From F1-60-MAGs163 sp046091165 (lineage in GTDB: Bacteria; Actinomycetota; Thermoleophilia; Solirubrobacterales; Solirubrobacteraceae), in contig JBJTBE010000008.1 of NCBI GenBank assembly GCA_046091165.1, forward strand, positions 1 through 64,000: a stretch of 64,000 nt of DNA, given 5' to 3'. The notes beneath the pieces are model-generated. The model ran no database searches. It was not told where the DNA came from and worked only from the letters and a program-made list of their open reading frames with translations. This document shows positions 50,848 through 59,443 of this stretch, in pieces. Every line of letters starts with the position of its first letter. The first letter of the stretch is position 1. Both the position numbers and the translations under genes were made by a program.

Positions 50848-52653
50848 GTGGCCCTCTACACCGACGATTCGATCGACAGGGTTCGGCAGGCCGCCGACAT
50901 CGTCGAGATCGTCTCGGCCAAGAGCGAGCTCAAGCGCTCCGGGCGCCAGTACATGGGCATCTGCCCGTTTCACGACGAGCGCTCCCCGTCCTTCAGCGTC
51001 GATCCGGAGAACAAGGTCTTCCACTGCTTCGGCTGCGGTGAGGGTGGCGACCTCTTCCGCTTCATCGAGCTGACCGAAGGGGTCGACTTCCGCGGCGCCG
51101 TCGAGTTTCTCTCCGACCGCTACTCGGTCCCTCTCGAGCTCACCGACGAGGACCCCCGCTCGGCCGAGAAGCGCAAGCGTCGTGAGCGGCTGCTCGAGCT
51201 GCTCGAGCGGACGGCCGCCTTCTACGTGCGGAACTTCTGGGAGGGCGACGAGGCCGCCGAGTCGCGGGCCTACATGGCCGAGCGTGGCCTGGACGAGGCG
51301 ATGCTGCGCGAGTTTCGCGTCGGCTACGCCCCCAGCGCCTGGGACCGGGTCCTGGTCGCCTCGCGCGAGGCGGGCTACAGCGAAGCCGAGCTGCTCGAGG
51401 CCGGGCTGGTTGCGCGCAACGAAAAGGGAAACGTCTACGACCGCTTCCGGCGGCGGATCACCTTCCCGCTCTGTGACCCTCGCGGTCGGGTGCTCGGGTT
51501 CGGCGCGCGCGCGGTTGGCGCCGACCAGAAGCCCAAGTACCTGAACTCATCCGACAACGCCGTCTTCCACAAGGGCCGTAACGTTTATGCCGCCGATCTC
51601 GCGCGGAGCGCCGCGGCGAAGTCCGGTGAGGTGATCCTCTGCGAGGGGTACACCGACGTGATCGCCATGCACCAGGCGGGGCTGCGCAACTGCGTCGGCC
51701 TGATGGGCACCGCGCTGACCGACGACCAGGTGGCGGCGCTTGCCCGGCTGGCCCCGACGGTCATCCTCGCCCTGGACGCCGACAGCGCGGGCCAGGAGGC
51801 GATGGTCCGCGCGGCAGGGGTTGCGGCCGGCAAGGGCCTTGAGTTGCGGGTGCTGGCGCTGCCGGGCGGAAGCGACCCGGCCGACCTGATCGAGGCCAAG
51901 GGGCCCGACTTCGTGCGGGAGCTCGCCGGCGCGTCGGTTCCGTTCGTTCGCTTCCGGGTCGACCTCGAGCTCGAGCGAGGCGACCTCTCCACGGCCGAGG
52001 GCAAGGACCGGACGGTCGCCGCCCTTGCCCCGGTGATGAAGCCCCTCCGTCCGGGCGCCCAGCGCGATGAGCTCTACGAGCTGGCCGCCGAGCGGCTCGG
52101 GGTGACCGCGGCCAAGCTCTCGGAGTGGCTCAAGAGCCCGGCCCTGCCGGCCGTGGAGGAGCGGCGCCCGACGCCCTCCGGCGAGCCGGAGACGCCGGCG
52201 ACCGCCCCGCCCAGGGGACCTTCGGTGGTGGACCCGGCCTCACGGATCGAGCGGGCCTTCCTGGTGCAGTGCATCGCGCTCCCCGACGAGGGGCGTGAGG
52301 CGCTGGCGGCCATGGACATCGAGGCCGACCTGACCAACCCGGCCTTCCGGCGGATCGCCAGCCTGCTGGCCGCCGGCCAGGCGGGGGAGGAGCCGGCCGT
52401 ACCGGCCGGTGACGAGGACCTCGGGCCGGTGCTCGCCGAGCTGCAGGTACGCGCCGCGCAGGCCAACGCGTCGGTCGCCGCCCTGGGCGCCGAACGGCTG
52501 CGCCTCGAGCTAGCCCGCACCGAGCGGGAGATCGCCGCGGCCAAGGGCTCGGGCGGGGACCTCGTCGGTCTCGTCGAGCGCCGCGAAGCGCTGCGCGCAC
52601 AGATCGAGCGACAGGTCGAAGCCACGCTCGACCAGTCGCGGGCCGCGGACTGA
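50848..52653 (+). CDS. dnaG: DNA primase DnaG
   Basis: Synthesises RNA primers at the fork. 601 residues: CHC2 zinc site CPFHDERSPSFSV and FHCFGCGEGGDLFRF, catalytic core KGNVYDRFRRRITFPL, TOPRIM domain VILCEGYTDVIAMHQAG and ILALDADSAGQEAM, and a C-terminal helicase-binding domain from about residue 430. Full length. No rpoD follows, unlike the macromolecular-synthesis order of many bacteria. Confidence 0.96.
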   Translation: MALYTDDSIDRVRQAADIVEIVSAKSELKRSGRQYMGICPFHDERSPSFSVDPENKVFHCFGCGEGGDLFRFIELTEGVDFRGAVEFLSDRYSVPLELTDEDPRSAEKRKRRERLLELLERTAAFYVRNFWEGDEAAESRAYMAERGLDEAMLREFRVGYAPSAWDRVLVASREAGYSEAELLEAGLVARNEKGNVYDRFRRRITFPLCDPRGRVLGFGARAVGADQKPKYLNSSDNAVFHKGRNVYAADLARSAAAKSGEVILCEGYTDVIAMHQAGLRNCVGLMGTALTDDQVAALARLAPTVILALDADSAGQEAMVRAAGVAAGKGLELRVLALPGGSDPADLIEAKGPDFVRELAGASVPFVRFRVDLELERGDLSTAEGKDRTVAALAPVMKPLRPGAQRDELYELAAERLGVTAAKLSEWLKSPALPAVEERRPTPSGEPETPATAPPRGPSVVDPASRIERAFLVQCIALPDEGREALAAMDIEADLTNPAFRRIASLLAAGQAGEEPAVPAGDEDLGPVLAELQVRAAQANASVAALGAERLRLELARTEREIAAAKGSGGDLVGLVERREALRAQIERQVEATLDQSRAAD

Positions 52654-52663
52654 CCCAGGTCAG

Positions 52664-52735
52664 CTCCGGGGGTGGGACTCGAACCCACAACCTAACGGTT
52701 AACAGCCGTTCGCTCTGCCATTGAGCTACCCCGGA
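52664..52735 (-). tRNA. tRNA-Asn (GTT)
   Basis: Complete cloverleaf on the minus strand: acceptor TCCGGGG/CCCCGGA, D-arm GCTC...GAGC, anticodon stem AACGG/CCGTT with loop CTGTTAA (anticodon GTT), T-arm GTGGG/CCCAC with TTCGAGT. Convergent with dnaG, 10 bp apart. CCA not encoded. Confidence 0.95.
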
Positions 52736-52785
52736 TCGGCGCCCCAGGGACGCGGTCCTGCATGGTACGCAACCGGCGCAGCGGT

Positions 52786-53970
52786 TCAGCCGGCGGCCAG
52801 CTCCTCGATCAGCCCGGCGCAGCGCCCGCCCGCGTCGCTGGAGGCCGCCCACGCGGCCAGGCCGGCGACCCGGGCCGCCATCTCCCGGTCGGCCAGGAGG
52901 CTCTCGGTGACGGCCGCGAGCGCCTTCGGGGTGGCGAGACGGCGCGGCAGCCTCGAGCCGACACCGGCCCAGGCGATGCGGGCGGCGTTCTCGCCCTGGT
53001 CGCCGCCGTCGGGCACCGCGATGGGCACGCACCCCGACGAGAGAGCCCGAACCAGGGTTCCGTGGCCGCCGTGGCAGATCACCGCATCGCAGCGGGGCAT
53101 GGTCCTGGCGTAGCTGAGCCACTCGACCACCCTCACCCCGGGCCCGTCGTGAACCGGGAACGGGGGCAGGCGCCGGTTCCAGGTGGCGATCACCCGCACC
53201 CCCTCCAGCTGCGCCAGCCCCTCCAGGGATCGACCCAGGAGTCGTTGCGCGGGGTCCTGGGCCGTGGACGGCGCCACCAGCACCAGCGGCCCGTCGCCCT
53301 CGGGCAGCTCGACCTCGGGGAAGGCCGGTTCCCACATCAACGGGCCGACCACGTGGGTGCCCGGCTCGGGGGCACGCGGATACTCGAGCTGCGGGAAGGT
53401 GGCCACCATCGCCAGGTCGGGCGAGATTCCGCCGTGCAGGCGCTCCACAGGCGCAAGCCCCACCCGGCGGCGCGTCTCGTTCAGCTCGTCGCGTCCCTGC
53501 CGCAGCCCCCGGTCGGTCAGCGGGTGCAGCACGGCCCATGCCCGGCGCCCCAGGGCAGTGCGCGGCAGCCGGGCGCCTACCGAATAGGGCGGGGCTCCCC
53601 GCGCCGTGCGCGGGTCTACGTGGGGGACCAGCGTGGCCACGGGAAGGCCGAGCTGTTCCCCGGCAAGCGCCGGGGCCAGGGTGAGGATGTCGTGGACGAC
53701 GACGTCGGGCCGGGCCTCCTCGACCGCGGGGCGCGTCTCCTGCACCGCCTTGACCACGGCCTCGTAGGGCTTCATCGGCTGTTCGCGCGTCGGGAAGGTC
53801 GGGTACTCCGGGGCGGGAACGAAGCCGAGGCCCTCGGCTTCGCAGTCGGTCCGCCATCGCTCGGCGGTCTCGATGACCACCGAGTGGCCACGGGCCCTCA
53901 GGGCCCGGCCGAGGGCGATCATCGGGAAGGCATGCCCCGGGTCCCCGAAGGCTCCCAGGAAGGCCTTCAT
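52786..53970 (-). CDS. UGT-like glycosyltransferase (GT1/GT28 fold)
   Basis: 394 residues, GT-B fold. N-terminal GDPGHAFPMIALGRALRARG is the acceptor-domain start of macrolide/steryl glycosyltransferases; VVVHDILTLAPALAGEQLG; the C-terminal CHGGHGTLVRALSSGCVPIA and PDGGDQGENAARI are the nucleotide-sugar loop. Acceptor unknown. It lies 7 nt after the LLM gene in the same direction, so the three genes 55761-52786 look like one operon acting on a small hydrophobic substrate. Confidence 0.88.
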   Translation of the reverse strand: MKAFLGAFGDPGHAFPMIALGRALRARGHSVVIETAERWRTDCEAEGLGFVPAPEYPTFPTREQPMKPYEAVVKAVQETRPAVEEARPDVVVHDILTLAPALAGEQLGLPVATLVPHVDPRTARGAPPYSVGARLPRTALGRRAWAVLHPLTDRGLRQGRDELNETRRRVGLAPVERLHGGISPDLAMVATFPQLEYPRAPEPGTHVVGPLMWEPAFPEVELPEGDGPLVLVAPSTAQDPAQRLLGRSLEGLAQLEGVRVIATWNRRLPPFPVHDGPGVRVVEWLSYARTMPRCDAVICHGGHGTLVRALSSGCVPIAVPDGGDQGENAARIAWAGVGSRLPRRLATPKALAAVTESLLADREMAARVAGLAAWAASSDAGGRCAGLIEELAAG

Positions 53971-53977
53971 CGCGCCC

Positions 53978-55018
53978 TCAGGCGTTGAGCTCGGCCAGCA
54001 GGCGGAGCTGCTCGATCCGCTCGTCCCGGGTGAAGGCGATGGGGGATACCCCCAGGGTGCCGACGCCGGCGTCGCGGTAGGCGGCGATCCGGTCGCGGAC
54101 CAGGTCGGCCGGCCCGCAGAGGGAGACCATGTCGATCAGCTCGTCGGGGATGGCGGCCATCGCCTCGTCCTTCTTGCCGTCGAGATAGAGGTCCTGGATC
54201 TCCCGGGCGGCGTCCTCGAAGCCGTAGCGCTGGACGAGCTGGTTGTAGAAGTTCTTGTCGCGGGACCCCATGCCGCCGACGTATAGGCCGATGAACGGCC
54301 GCATCAGGTTCCGGGCGGCGTCGAGGTCGTCGGAGACGTAGGCCTGGACGGTCGGAGCGATCTCCACGTCGGCCAGGGTCTTTCCACCGCCGGCCCGCTC
54401 GACGCCCTTCTCCAGCTCCGCGCGCATGATCGAGACGTGCTCGGGGGAGAACAGGGTGGGAATCACGCCGTCGGCGATCTCGCCGGCCAGCTGGGTGTTC
54501 TTCGGGCCGATGGCGGCGATGAAGATGGGGATCTCGTCCTGGGCCGTCCCGATCGTGAGCTTGAGCGCCTTGCCGGGGCCGTCGGGCAGCGGCAGCTCGA
54601 GGGTCTCGCCCTGGTACTCGACCCGCTCGCGCGCGAGTGCCTGGCGAAGCACGGCGACGTAATCGCGGGTGCGGGCCAGCTGCTTGGCAAAGCGCACCCC
54701 GTGCCACCCCTCGGAGACCTGGGGGCCCGAAGAGCCGATGCCGAGGATCATGCGCCCGTCCGAGAGCTGGTCGATGGTGGCGGCGGTCATCGCCGTCATC
54801 GCCGCCGAACGGCCGGGCATCTGGAAGATCGCCGAGCCCAGCCGGATCGTCTCGGTCTGGGCGGCCAGCCAGCCCAGGATGGTCGCCGCATCCGAGCCGT
54901 AGGCTTCCGCGGTCCAGACCGAGTCGTACCCCAGGCGTTCGGCCTCCTGGACGATGGAGAGCTGGTCCTCGCTGGTCAGGCCCAGGCCCCAGTAACCGAT
55001 GTGGGTTCCGAGCTTCAT
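53978..55018 (-). CDS. LLM-class F420-dependent oxidoreductase
   Basis: TIM-barrel luciferase-like flavin/F420 enzyme, 346 residues: MKLGTHIGYWGLGLTSED, AERLGYDSVWTAEAYGSDAA, RLGSAIFQMPGRSAAMTAMT, LGIGSSGPQVSEGWHG. The pattern is that of F420-dependent actinobacterial members, though FMN cannot be excluded. The ATG overlaps the SDR stop (TGATG). Probably a redox step on the same substrate as the SDR. Confidence 0.9.
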   Translation of the reverse strand: MKLGTHIGYWGLGLTSEDQLSIVQEAERLGYDSVWTAEAYGSDAATILGWLAAQTETIRLGSAIFQMPGRSAAMTAMTAATIDQLSDGRMILGIGSSGPQVSEGWHGVRFAKQLARTRDYVAVLRQALARERVEYQGETLELPLPDGPGKALKLTIGTAQDEIPIFIAAIGPKNTQLAGEIADGVIPTLFSPEHVSIMRAELEKGVERAGGGKTLADVEIAPTVQAYVSDDLDAARNLMRPFIGLYVGGMGSRDKNFYNQLVQRYGFEDAAREIQDLYLDGKKDEAMAAIPDELIDMVSLCGPADLVRDRIAAYRDAGVGTLGVSPIAFTRDERIEQLRLLAELNA

Positions 55019-55761
55019 CAGGACTGGCCGATCCCGGGGATCTGCAGGCCGCCGGGCTGCTCGAACTGGATCTCGGGGATCATGCAGCCGGGGCTTACCG
55101 ACAGCAGGTAGCGCACCGCCCCGGCGATGTCCTCGGGGCGGATCATCTCCTCGGCCGGGACATGCTCCTTGATGAAGTCGGTCATCGGCGTGTCCACGAA
55201 GCCAGGGCAGAGTGCCGTGTTGCGGATCCCGGCCGAGCCGAGCTCCTTGTTCATCGCCTGCGTGAAGCCGATCACGCCGTGCTTGGTCGCCGAGTAGACC
55301 GAGAGGAAGGCCTCGCCGCGGATGCCCGAGATCGAGGAGAGGTTCACGACCAGCGCCTCCTTGTGCTCCTCGGCCGCCTTGCGCAGCATCGGCAGGCACT
55401 CGCGGTAGAAGAGGAAGATTGAGCGCAGGTTCACGTTCAGCTGCATGTCGACGCGCTTGGTGGTCAGCCCGTCGGCCAGTTCGCCGAAGCCCACGCCGGC
55501 GTTGTTGATCAGCACGTCCAGTCGCCCGAAACGCGACTCGTGCGCACCGACGATGTCGACGATCGCCTCCTCGCTGCCCACGTCGGCCGCGATCGCCTGC
55601 AGGACAATCCCTTCGGCCTCGAGGCCTGCGGCGGCCTGCTCGAGCTTCTCGGGGCGCCGGCCGACGACGGTGAGCTCGTAGCCTTCCTCGCCGAGCATCC
55701 GGGCGATCGCCAGCCCGATTCCGCTCGAGGCGCCGGTTACCAGTGCTGCCCTTGCCGCCAT
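55018..55761 (-). CDS. SDR family NAD(P)-dependent oxidoreductase
   Basis: Rossmann-fold dehydrogenase, 247 residues. TGASSGIGLAIARMLGEEG (cofactor), NNAGVGFGE, NLSSISGIRGEAF and YSATKHGVIGF give the Ser-Tyr-Lys active site. The GRRP after the second strand suits NADP. GGGAGGAACG just before the ATG is a clear Shine-Dalgarno sequence. First gene of the SDR-LLM-glycosyltransferase operon. Confidence 0.93.
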   Translation of the reverse strand: MAARAALVTGASSGIGLAIARMLGEEGYELTVVGRRPEKLEQAAAGLEAEGIVLQAIAADVGSEEAIVDIVGAHESRFGRLDVLINNAGVGFGELADGLTTKRVDMQLNVNLRSIFLFYRECLPMLRKAAEEHKEALVVNLSSISGIRGEAFLSVYSATKHGVIGFTQAMNKELGSAGIRNTALCPGFVDTPMTDFIKEHVPAEEMIRPEDIAGAVRYLLSVSPGCMIPEIQFEQPGGLQIPGIGQS

Positions 55762-55848
55762 CGTTCCTCCCGTTGCTCGCTTGCCCGGCGTATTCGATCA
55801 CAGTGCGCGCGCGGGCGGGGGCCCGGCTCCGGCGCGAGGCCGGATGCC

Positions 55849-55861
55849 TAGACTGGGCACC
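55849..55861 (+). promoter_or_regulatory. Candidate leaderless -10 box for the lipoprotein gene
   Basis: TAGACT (55849..55854), 7 nt, then GTG 55862. This box supports the GTG over the in-frame ATG at 55844, which would lie upstream of it. Confidence 0.5.
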
Positions 55862-56842
55862 GTGAAGCTCGCTGCGCCGATCTGCGTCATTGCCGCTGCC
55901 TGCCTTGTGGCCGGGTGCGGCTCCTCGGGCAGCGAGACGGCCGATGCCCCTCCGGGCACGGTGGCCAGCGCCGACACGGCCCGGGCAGAGTTTCCCTCCC
56001 CGCAGGGCAAGACGATCGAGGACATCGCCCCGAAGGGTGAAGGGCTCGTTCTCGCGCCCAGCACCTCGGTCATGGAGACCGGGGCCAGCCGTTACGGCTT
56101 CGCCATCTTCGACACTGCGCGCAAGCAGATAAGCGGTGCGCCGGTGGCGATCTACGTCTCCCGCAAGGACGGCACCGGCCTGAAGGGCCCGTACGTCGCC
56201 CGCAGCGAGTCGATCGAGGTCAAGCCGCAGTTCCAGAGCCTCACCTCAAGCCAGGACCCGGACTCGGCCAAGAGCGTTTACGTGGCGCAGGTGCCGGTGC
56301 AGAAGAAGGGCAGCTACCTCGCCGCCGCCGTCGTGCGGCTCGACGGACGCAATGTCGTTACCTCCCCCTTCGAGTTCAAGGCCGGGGCCTCGGGCGGCCC
56401 GCCCAGGCCCGGCGAGCAGGCGCCCAAGGTTCACACCCCGACCCTTTCCGACGTGGCCGGGGACGCCGCGCGGATCTCGACCCGGGAGCCGGCGGCCAAG
56501 TCTCTCCTGCAGGAGGACTTCTTCGACGTTTACGGCAAGCGCCCGGTGGCCCTGCTGTTCGCCACCCCGGCCCTCTGCCAGAGCAGGGTCTGCGCGCCGG
56601 TGGTAGACGCCCTCGCCCAGGCGCAGGCCGAGGACAGCTCCGGCCGCACGGCCTACATCGCCAACGAGATCTACGAGGAGAACCGGGTCGACCGGGGCCT
56701 GCGCTCCCAGCCGGCGGCCTTCGGCCTGCCGACCGAACCGTGGCTCTTCGTGATCGACGCCAACGGGCGGGTCGTCGAGCGGATCGAGGGCGCCTTCTCG
56801 GTGGCCGAGCTCAAGCGGGCCGTCGCCCGCGCCGGCGGCTAG
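55862..56842 (+). CDS. Lipoprotein with thioredoxin-like C-terminal domain
   Basis: 326 residues. A lipoprotein signal ends in LVAGC (Cys about residue 18), so it is anchored outside the membrane. Residues about 55-180 form a beta domain (FAIFDTARKQISGAPVAIYV) of unknown role. From about 215 a thioredoxin-like domain: VALLFATPALCQSRVCAPVV, ending EPWLFVIDANGRVVERIEG. The redox pair is C-x4-C instead of C-x2-C, closer to Sco/peroxiredoxin-type sites. Possible role in thiol or metal handling. Its TAG shares a CTAG with the convergent acyl-CoA dehydrogenase. Confidence 0.8.
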   Translation: MKLAAPICVIAAACLVAGCGSSGSETADAPPGTVASADTARAEFPSPQGKTIEDIAPKGEGLVLAPSTSVMETGASRYGFAIFDTARKQISGAPVAIYVSRKDGTGLKGPYVARSESIEVKPQFQSLTSSQDPDSAKSVYVAQVPVQKKGSYLAAAVVRLDGRNVVTSPFEFKAGASGGPPRPGEQAPKVHTPTLSDVAGDAARISTREPAAKSLLQEDFFDVYGKRPVALLFATPALCQSRVCAPVVDALAQAQAEDSSGRTAYIANEIYEENRVDRGLRSQPAAFGLPTEPWLFVIDANGRVVERIEGAFSVAELKRAVARAGG

Positions 56843-58104
56843 TTGATCCGCAGGCCGGAGATGGCCCGCGAGATGACGAGCCGCTGGATCTCCGAGGTGC
56901 CCTCGAAGATGGTGTAGATCTTGGCGTCGCGGTGCCAGCGCTCTACCGGGTACTCGCGGGCGTAGCCGTTGCCGCCGAGTATCTGGATCGCCCGCTCGGT
57001 TACCCAGACCGCCACCTCGCCGGCCTTGAGCTTGCTCATCGAGCCCTCGGCGGCGGTGAACTCCTGGCCGGTGCGGCCCATCCACGAGGCTCTCCAGACG
57101 AGGAGCCGGGCGGCATCGATCTCGGTCTTCATGTCGGCGAGCATGAAGGCGATCGACTGGTTCTCGATGATGGGACGGCCGAACTGCTCGCGCTCCTTGG
57201 CGTACTGAAGGGCGTACTCGTAGGCGGCGCGGGCGATGCCGACGGCCTGGGCGCCGACGGTGGGGCGGCTGGCCTCGAAGGTGGCCATCGCCGCCTGGGT
57301 GCGGGCCTGGGTGCCTTCCCGGGCCCGGGCGAGGCGCTCGTCGAGCTTCTCCTTGCCTCCCAGCACGTTGGCCGCCGGGATGCGGACGTCGTCGAGGATC
57401 ACCTCGGCGGTGTGGGAGGCGCGGATGCCGTGCTTCTTGACCTTGACCCCCTGGGAGAGTCCCGGCGTGCCGGGGGGAATGACGAAGGCCGCCTGCCCGC
57501 GCGAGCCCAGCTCCGGGTCGACCGAGGCGACGACCACGTGGACCGCGGCGATGCCTCCGTTGGTGGCCCAGGCCTTCTGGCCGTTCAGCACCCACTCCCC
57601 GGTCTTCTCGTCGAACCTCGCCCGGGTGCGCAGGGAGGAGACGTCGGAGCCGGCGTCGGGCTCCGAGACGCAGAAGGCCGCGACCTCCGGATCATCGACC
57701 GTCCCGAAGCACTGCGGAATCCACTCGCCGATCTGCTCGTTGGTGCCCTGGGTGAAGATGGAGGCGACCGCGAGCGAGGTTCCGAAGATCGACATCCCGA
57801 TCCCCGCGTCGCCCCAGAAGAGCTCCTCGTTGACGACCGGCATCGTCAGGCCCGTCGGGTCGGCGAAGAACTGGGCGATCCCCTCGAAACCGTAGAGCCC
57901 CACCTTGGCCGCCTCCTGGATGATCGGCCAGGGGGTCTCCTCCCGCTCGTCCCACTCCTCGCCGGCCGGGCGGACCACGTTCTCGGCAAAGCCGTGCGCC
58001 CAGTCCCGGACCTCCTTCTGCTCTTCCGAGAGGGCGAGGTTGAAGGGGATCTCGGCCTCCGCGGTAGCGGTGGCGTCTTCCGGAGCCTGCTGGGTATCGG
58101 TCAT
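56839..58104 (-). CDS. Acyl-CoA dehydrogenase
   Basis: FAD enzyme for alpha,beta-desaturation of an acyl-CoA. 421 residues: FCVSEPDAGSDVSSLRTRA (FAD/substrate loop), GQKAWATNGGIA, ANVLGGKEKLDERLARAREG, QFGRPIIENQSIAFMLADM, ILGGNGYAREYPVERWHRDA, and YTIFEGTSEIQRLVISRAI with the catalytic Glu. Chain-length preference unknown. A 22-bp palindrome and TATGCT box directly upstream suggest repression by a TetR-type regulator. Confidence 0.95.
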   Translation of the reverse strand: MTDTQQAPEDATATAEAEIPFNLALSEEQKEVRDWAHGFAENVVRPAGEEWDEREETPWPIIQEAAKVGLYGFEGIAQFFADPTGLTMPVVNEELFWGDAGIGMSIFGTSLAVASIFTQGTNEQIGEWIPQCFGTVDDPEVAAFCVSEPDAGSDVSSLRTRARFDEKTGEWVLNGQKAWATNGGIAAVHVVVASVDPELGSRGQAAFVIPPGTPGLSQGVKVKKHGIRASHTAEVILDDVRIPAANVLGGKEKLDERLARAREGTQARTQAAMATFEASRPTVGAQAVGIARAAYEYALQYAKEREQFGRPIIENQSIAFMLADMKTEIDAARLLVWRASWMGRTGQEFTAAEGSMSKLKAGEVAVWVTERAIQILGGNGYAREYPVERWHRDAKIYTIFEGTSEIQRLVISRAISGLRIN

Positions 58105-58110
58105 GGCCCC

Positions 58111-58116
58111 AGCATA
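58111..58116 (-). promoter_or_regulatory. Leaderless -10 box of the acyl-CoA dehydrogenase
   Basis: On the minus strand TATGCT, then 6 nt, then ATG 58104. The last two bases of the adjoining palindrome form the start of this box. Confidence 0.55.
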
Positions 58117-58136
58117 ACTGACCGCGCGGTCAGTTA
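58115..58136. promoter_or_regulatory. 22-bp perfect palindrome, TetR-type operator
   Basis: TAACTGACCGC followed immediately by its exact reverse complement, with no mismatch or spacer. The form (GACCGC/GCGGTC core) is that of TetR-family operators controlling fatty-acid and lipid genes in actinobacteria. It overlaps the -10 box of the acyl-CoA dehydrogenase, so a bound protein would block the promoter, and it also covers the TAA stop of the gene at 58134. The regulator gene is not in the window. Confidence 0.75.
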
Positions 58137-58427
58137 GTTGGGAGGCGTCTGCGGCCGGCCGCCCTCGTGATCGGACCAGCGGTATTCGGTGTGATCGGCC
58201 ATCTCGCTGATCGCGAACGCCGAGAAGGCCAGCAGCTCCGAGCGCTCCAGCTCCCTCAGCACGTCCCAGACGCTGCCGGGCCCCTCGCGCCCGGAGAGGG
58301 CACAGAGGGCGTCAAGGGCCGTGGCCGCGCGGGAGAGCGAGCGCTCCCGGTCATGGGAGGGGGTTTCCGCGCGCAGCTCCTCCAGTGCGGCGCTGCGGAT
58401 CATCGCCTCGATGTCCTCTGCCTCCAT
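58134..58427 (-). CDS. Small helical protein of unknown function
   Basis: 97 residues from ATG 58427: MEAEDIEAMIRSAALEELRA, then LSRAATALDALCALSG, VLRELERSELLAFSAFAISE, HTEYRWSDHEGG. Predicted mostly helical, soluble; no motif recognised. No Shine-Dalgarno sequence or TANNNT box is clear, and longer starts exist up to 58505, overlapping the divergent regulator start. Its length and regular third-position GC support coding. Possibly the partner or target of the divergent RpiR regulator. Confidence 0.55.
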   Translation of the reverse strand: MEAEDIEAMIRSAALEELRAETPSHDRERSLSRAATALDALCALSGREGPGSVWDVLRELERSELLAFSAFAISEMADHTEYRWSDHEGGRPQTPPN

Positions 58428-58503
58428 GTTTATGCGTTCTGCCACGGAAAACAGGTTATTGGCGGCAGGAACCGGGCCGTTGTGCGTCGAATCAGTTCCG
58501 GCC

Positions 58504-59385
58504 ATGAGCCGAACCAGCGCAACCGCCAGCAAGCAGCGTCGGGAGACCCCCGGTCACCAGGCCCTTTCGGCCTACATCGAGGCCCGTTTCGACGAGTTCT
58601 CCCGGTCCCAGAAGGACGTGGCCCAGTACATCGTCGACCACCTCGACGAGGTGGCCTTCCAGACCGCCGAGGAGCTGGCGCGCCGCGCCAACACCTCGAG
58701 CTCGACCGTCGTCCGGTTCTCCCAGGCACTGGGCTTCGAAGGTTTCCCCGAGCTCCAGGCATCGGCCCGTGAGGAGTACCGCCGGCGCGTAGCCAGCGGC
58801 GAGGAGGGTGGGGGCTCTTCGTCCGAGCCGCTCTTCGCCCTGGACCAGAACGAGTTCGAGACGGCGATCGTCGCCGACCACCTCAACGTCGAGGAGACCG
58901 CCCGCAAGGTTTCCCGCCGGGACGTCGAGGCGGCCATCGACTCGATCGCCGAATCTCCCCGGGTGCTCGTGGTGGGAACCGACCAGATGGCTTTCTTCGC
59001 CAGCTACCTGCGCCACCTCCTGATGCTCCTCGACATCGAGGCCGAGACCGTTGCCTCTCCCTCCCAGGAGGCCCTCGGGCGCCTGTCGCGCATCGACGAG
59101 GACAGCCTCGTGATCGGGCTCGGGGCCGGGCGACCGCACCCTCTCGTCATCCGGGCCATGAAGCTCGCCCGCCACCGCAAGGGCAGCACCATCGCCATCA
59201 CCGACGCCACCCTCTCCGACGTGGCCAAGCTCGCCCAGGTCCAGCTCTACTACTCCTCCAACTCTCCCGCATACGTGCGCTCGCACACCGCGCTGCTCTC
59301 CCTGATCCAGGCCCTGGCCTACGGCGTCTACAGCCGGGACACCGAGCGCTACGCCGATCGCATCAAGGCCTTCCGCCTCAAGTAG
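58504..59385 (+). CDS. MurR/RpiR family transcriptional regulator
   Basis: 293 residues. N-terminal HTH-6 domain (FDEFSRSQKDVAQYIVDHLD, TAEELARRANTSSSTVVRFS) and a C-terminal SIS sugar-phosphate-binding domain (PRVLVVGTDQMAFFASYLRH, DSLVIGLGAGRPHPLVIRAM, KGSTIAITDATLSDVAKLAQ). Such proteins sense a phosphosugar. It directly precedes pdxS (58 bp) and is divergent from the small gene at 58134; its target here is unknown. Confidence 0.9.
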   Translation: MSRTSATASKQRRETPGHQALSAYIEARFDEFSRSQKDVAQYIVDHLDEVAFQTAEELARRANTSSSTVVRFSQALGFEGFPELQASAREEYRRRVASGEEGGGSSSEPLFALDQNEFETAIVADHLNVEETARKVSRRDVEAAIDSIAESPRVLVVGTDQMAFFASYLRHLLMLLDIEAETVASPSQEALGRLSRIDEDSLVIGLGAGRPHPLVIRAMKLARHRKGSTIAITDATLSDVAKLAQVQLYYSSNSPAYVRSHTALLSLIQALAYGVYSRDTERYADRIKAFRLK

Positions 59386-59430
59386 CCGCAAGGCGTCGGC
59401 CGTTACTGGTCCCGCGGGCGCGGCGGGCCG

Positions 59431-59443
59431 TAGAATCATCAGC
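59431..59443 (+). promoter_or_regulatory. Candidate leaderless -10 box for pdxST
   Basis: TAGAAT (59431..59436) is followed by 7 nt and ATG 59444; no Shine-Dalgarno sequence. Confidence 0.55.
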
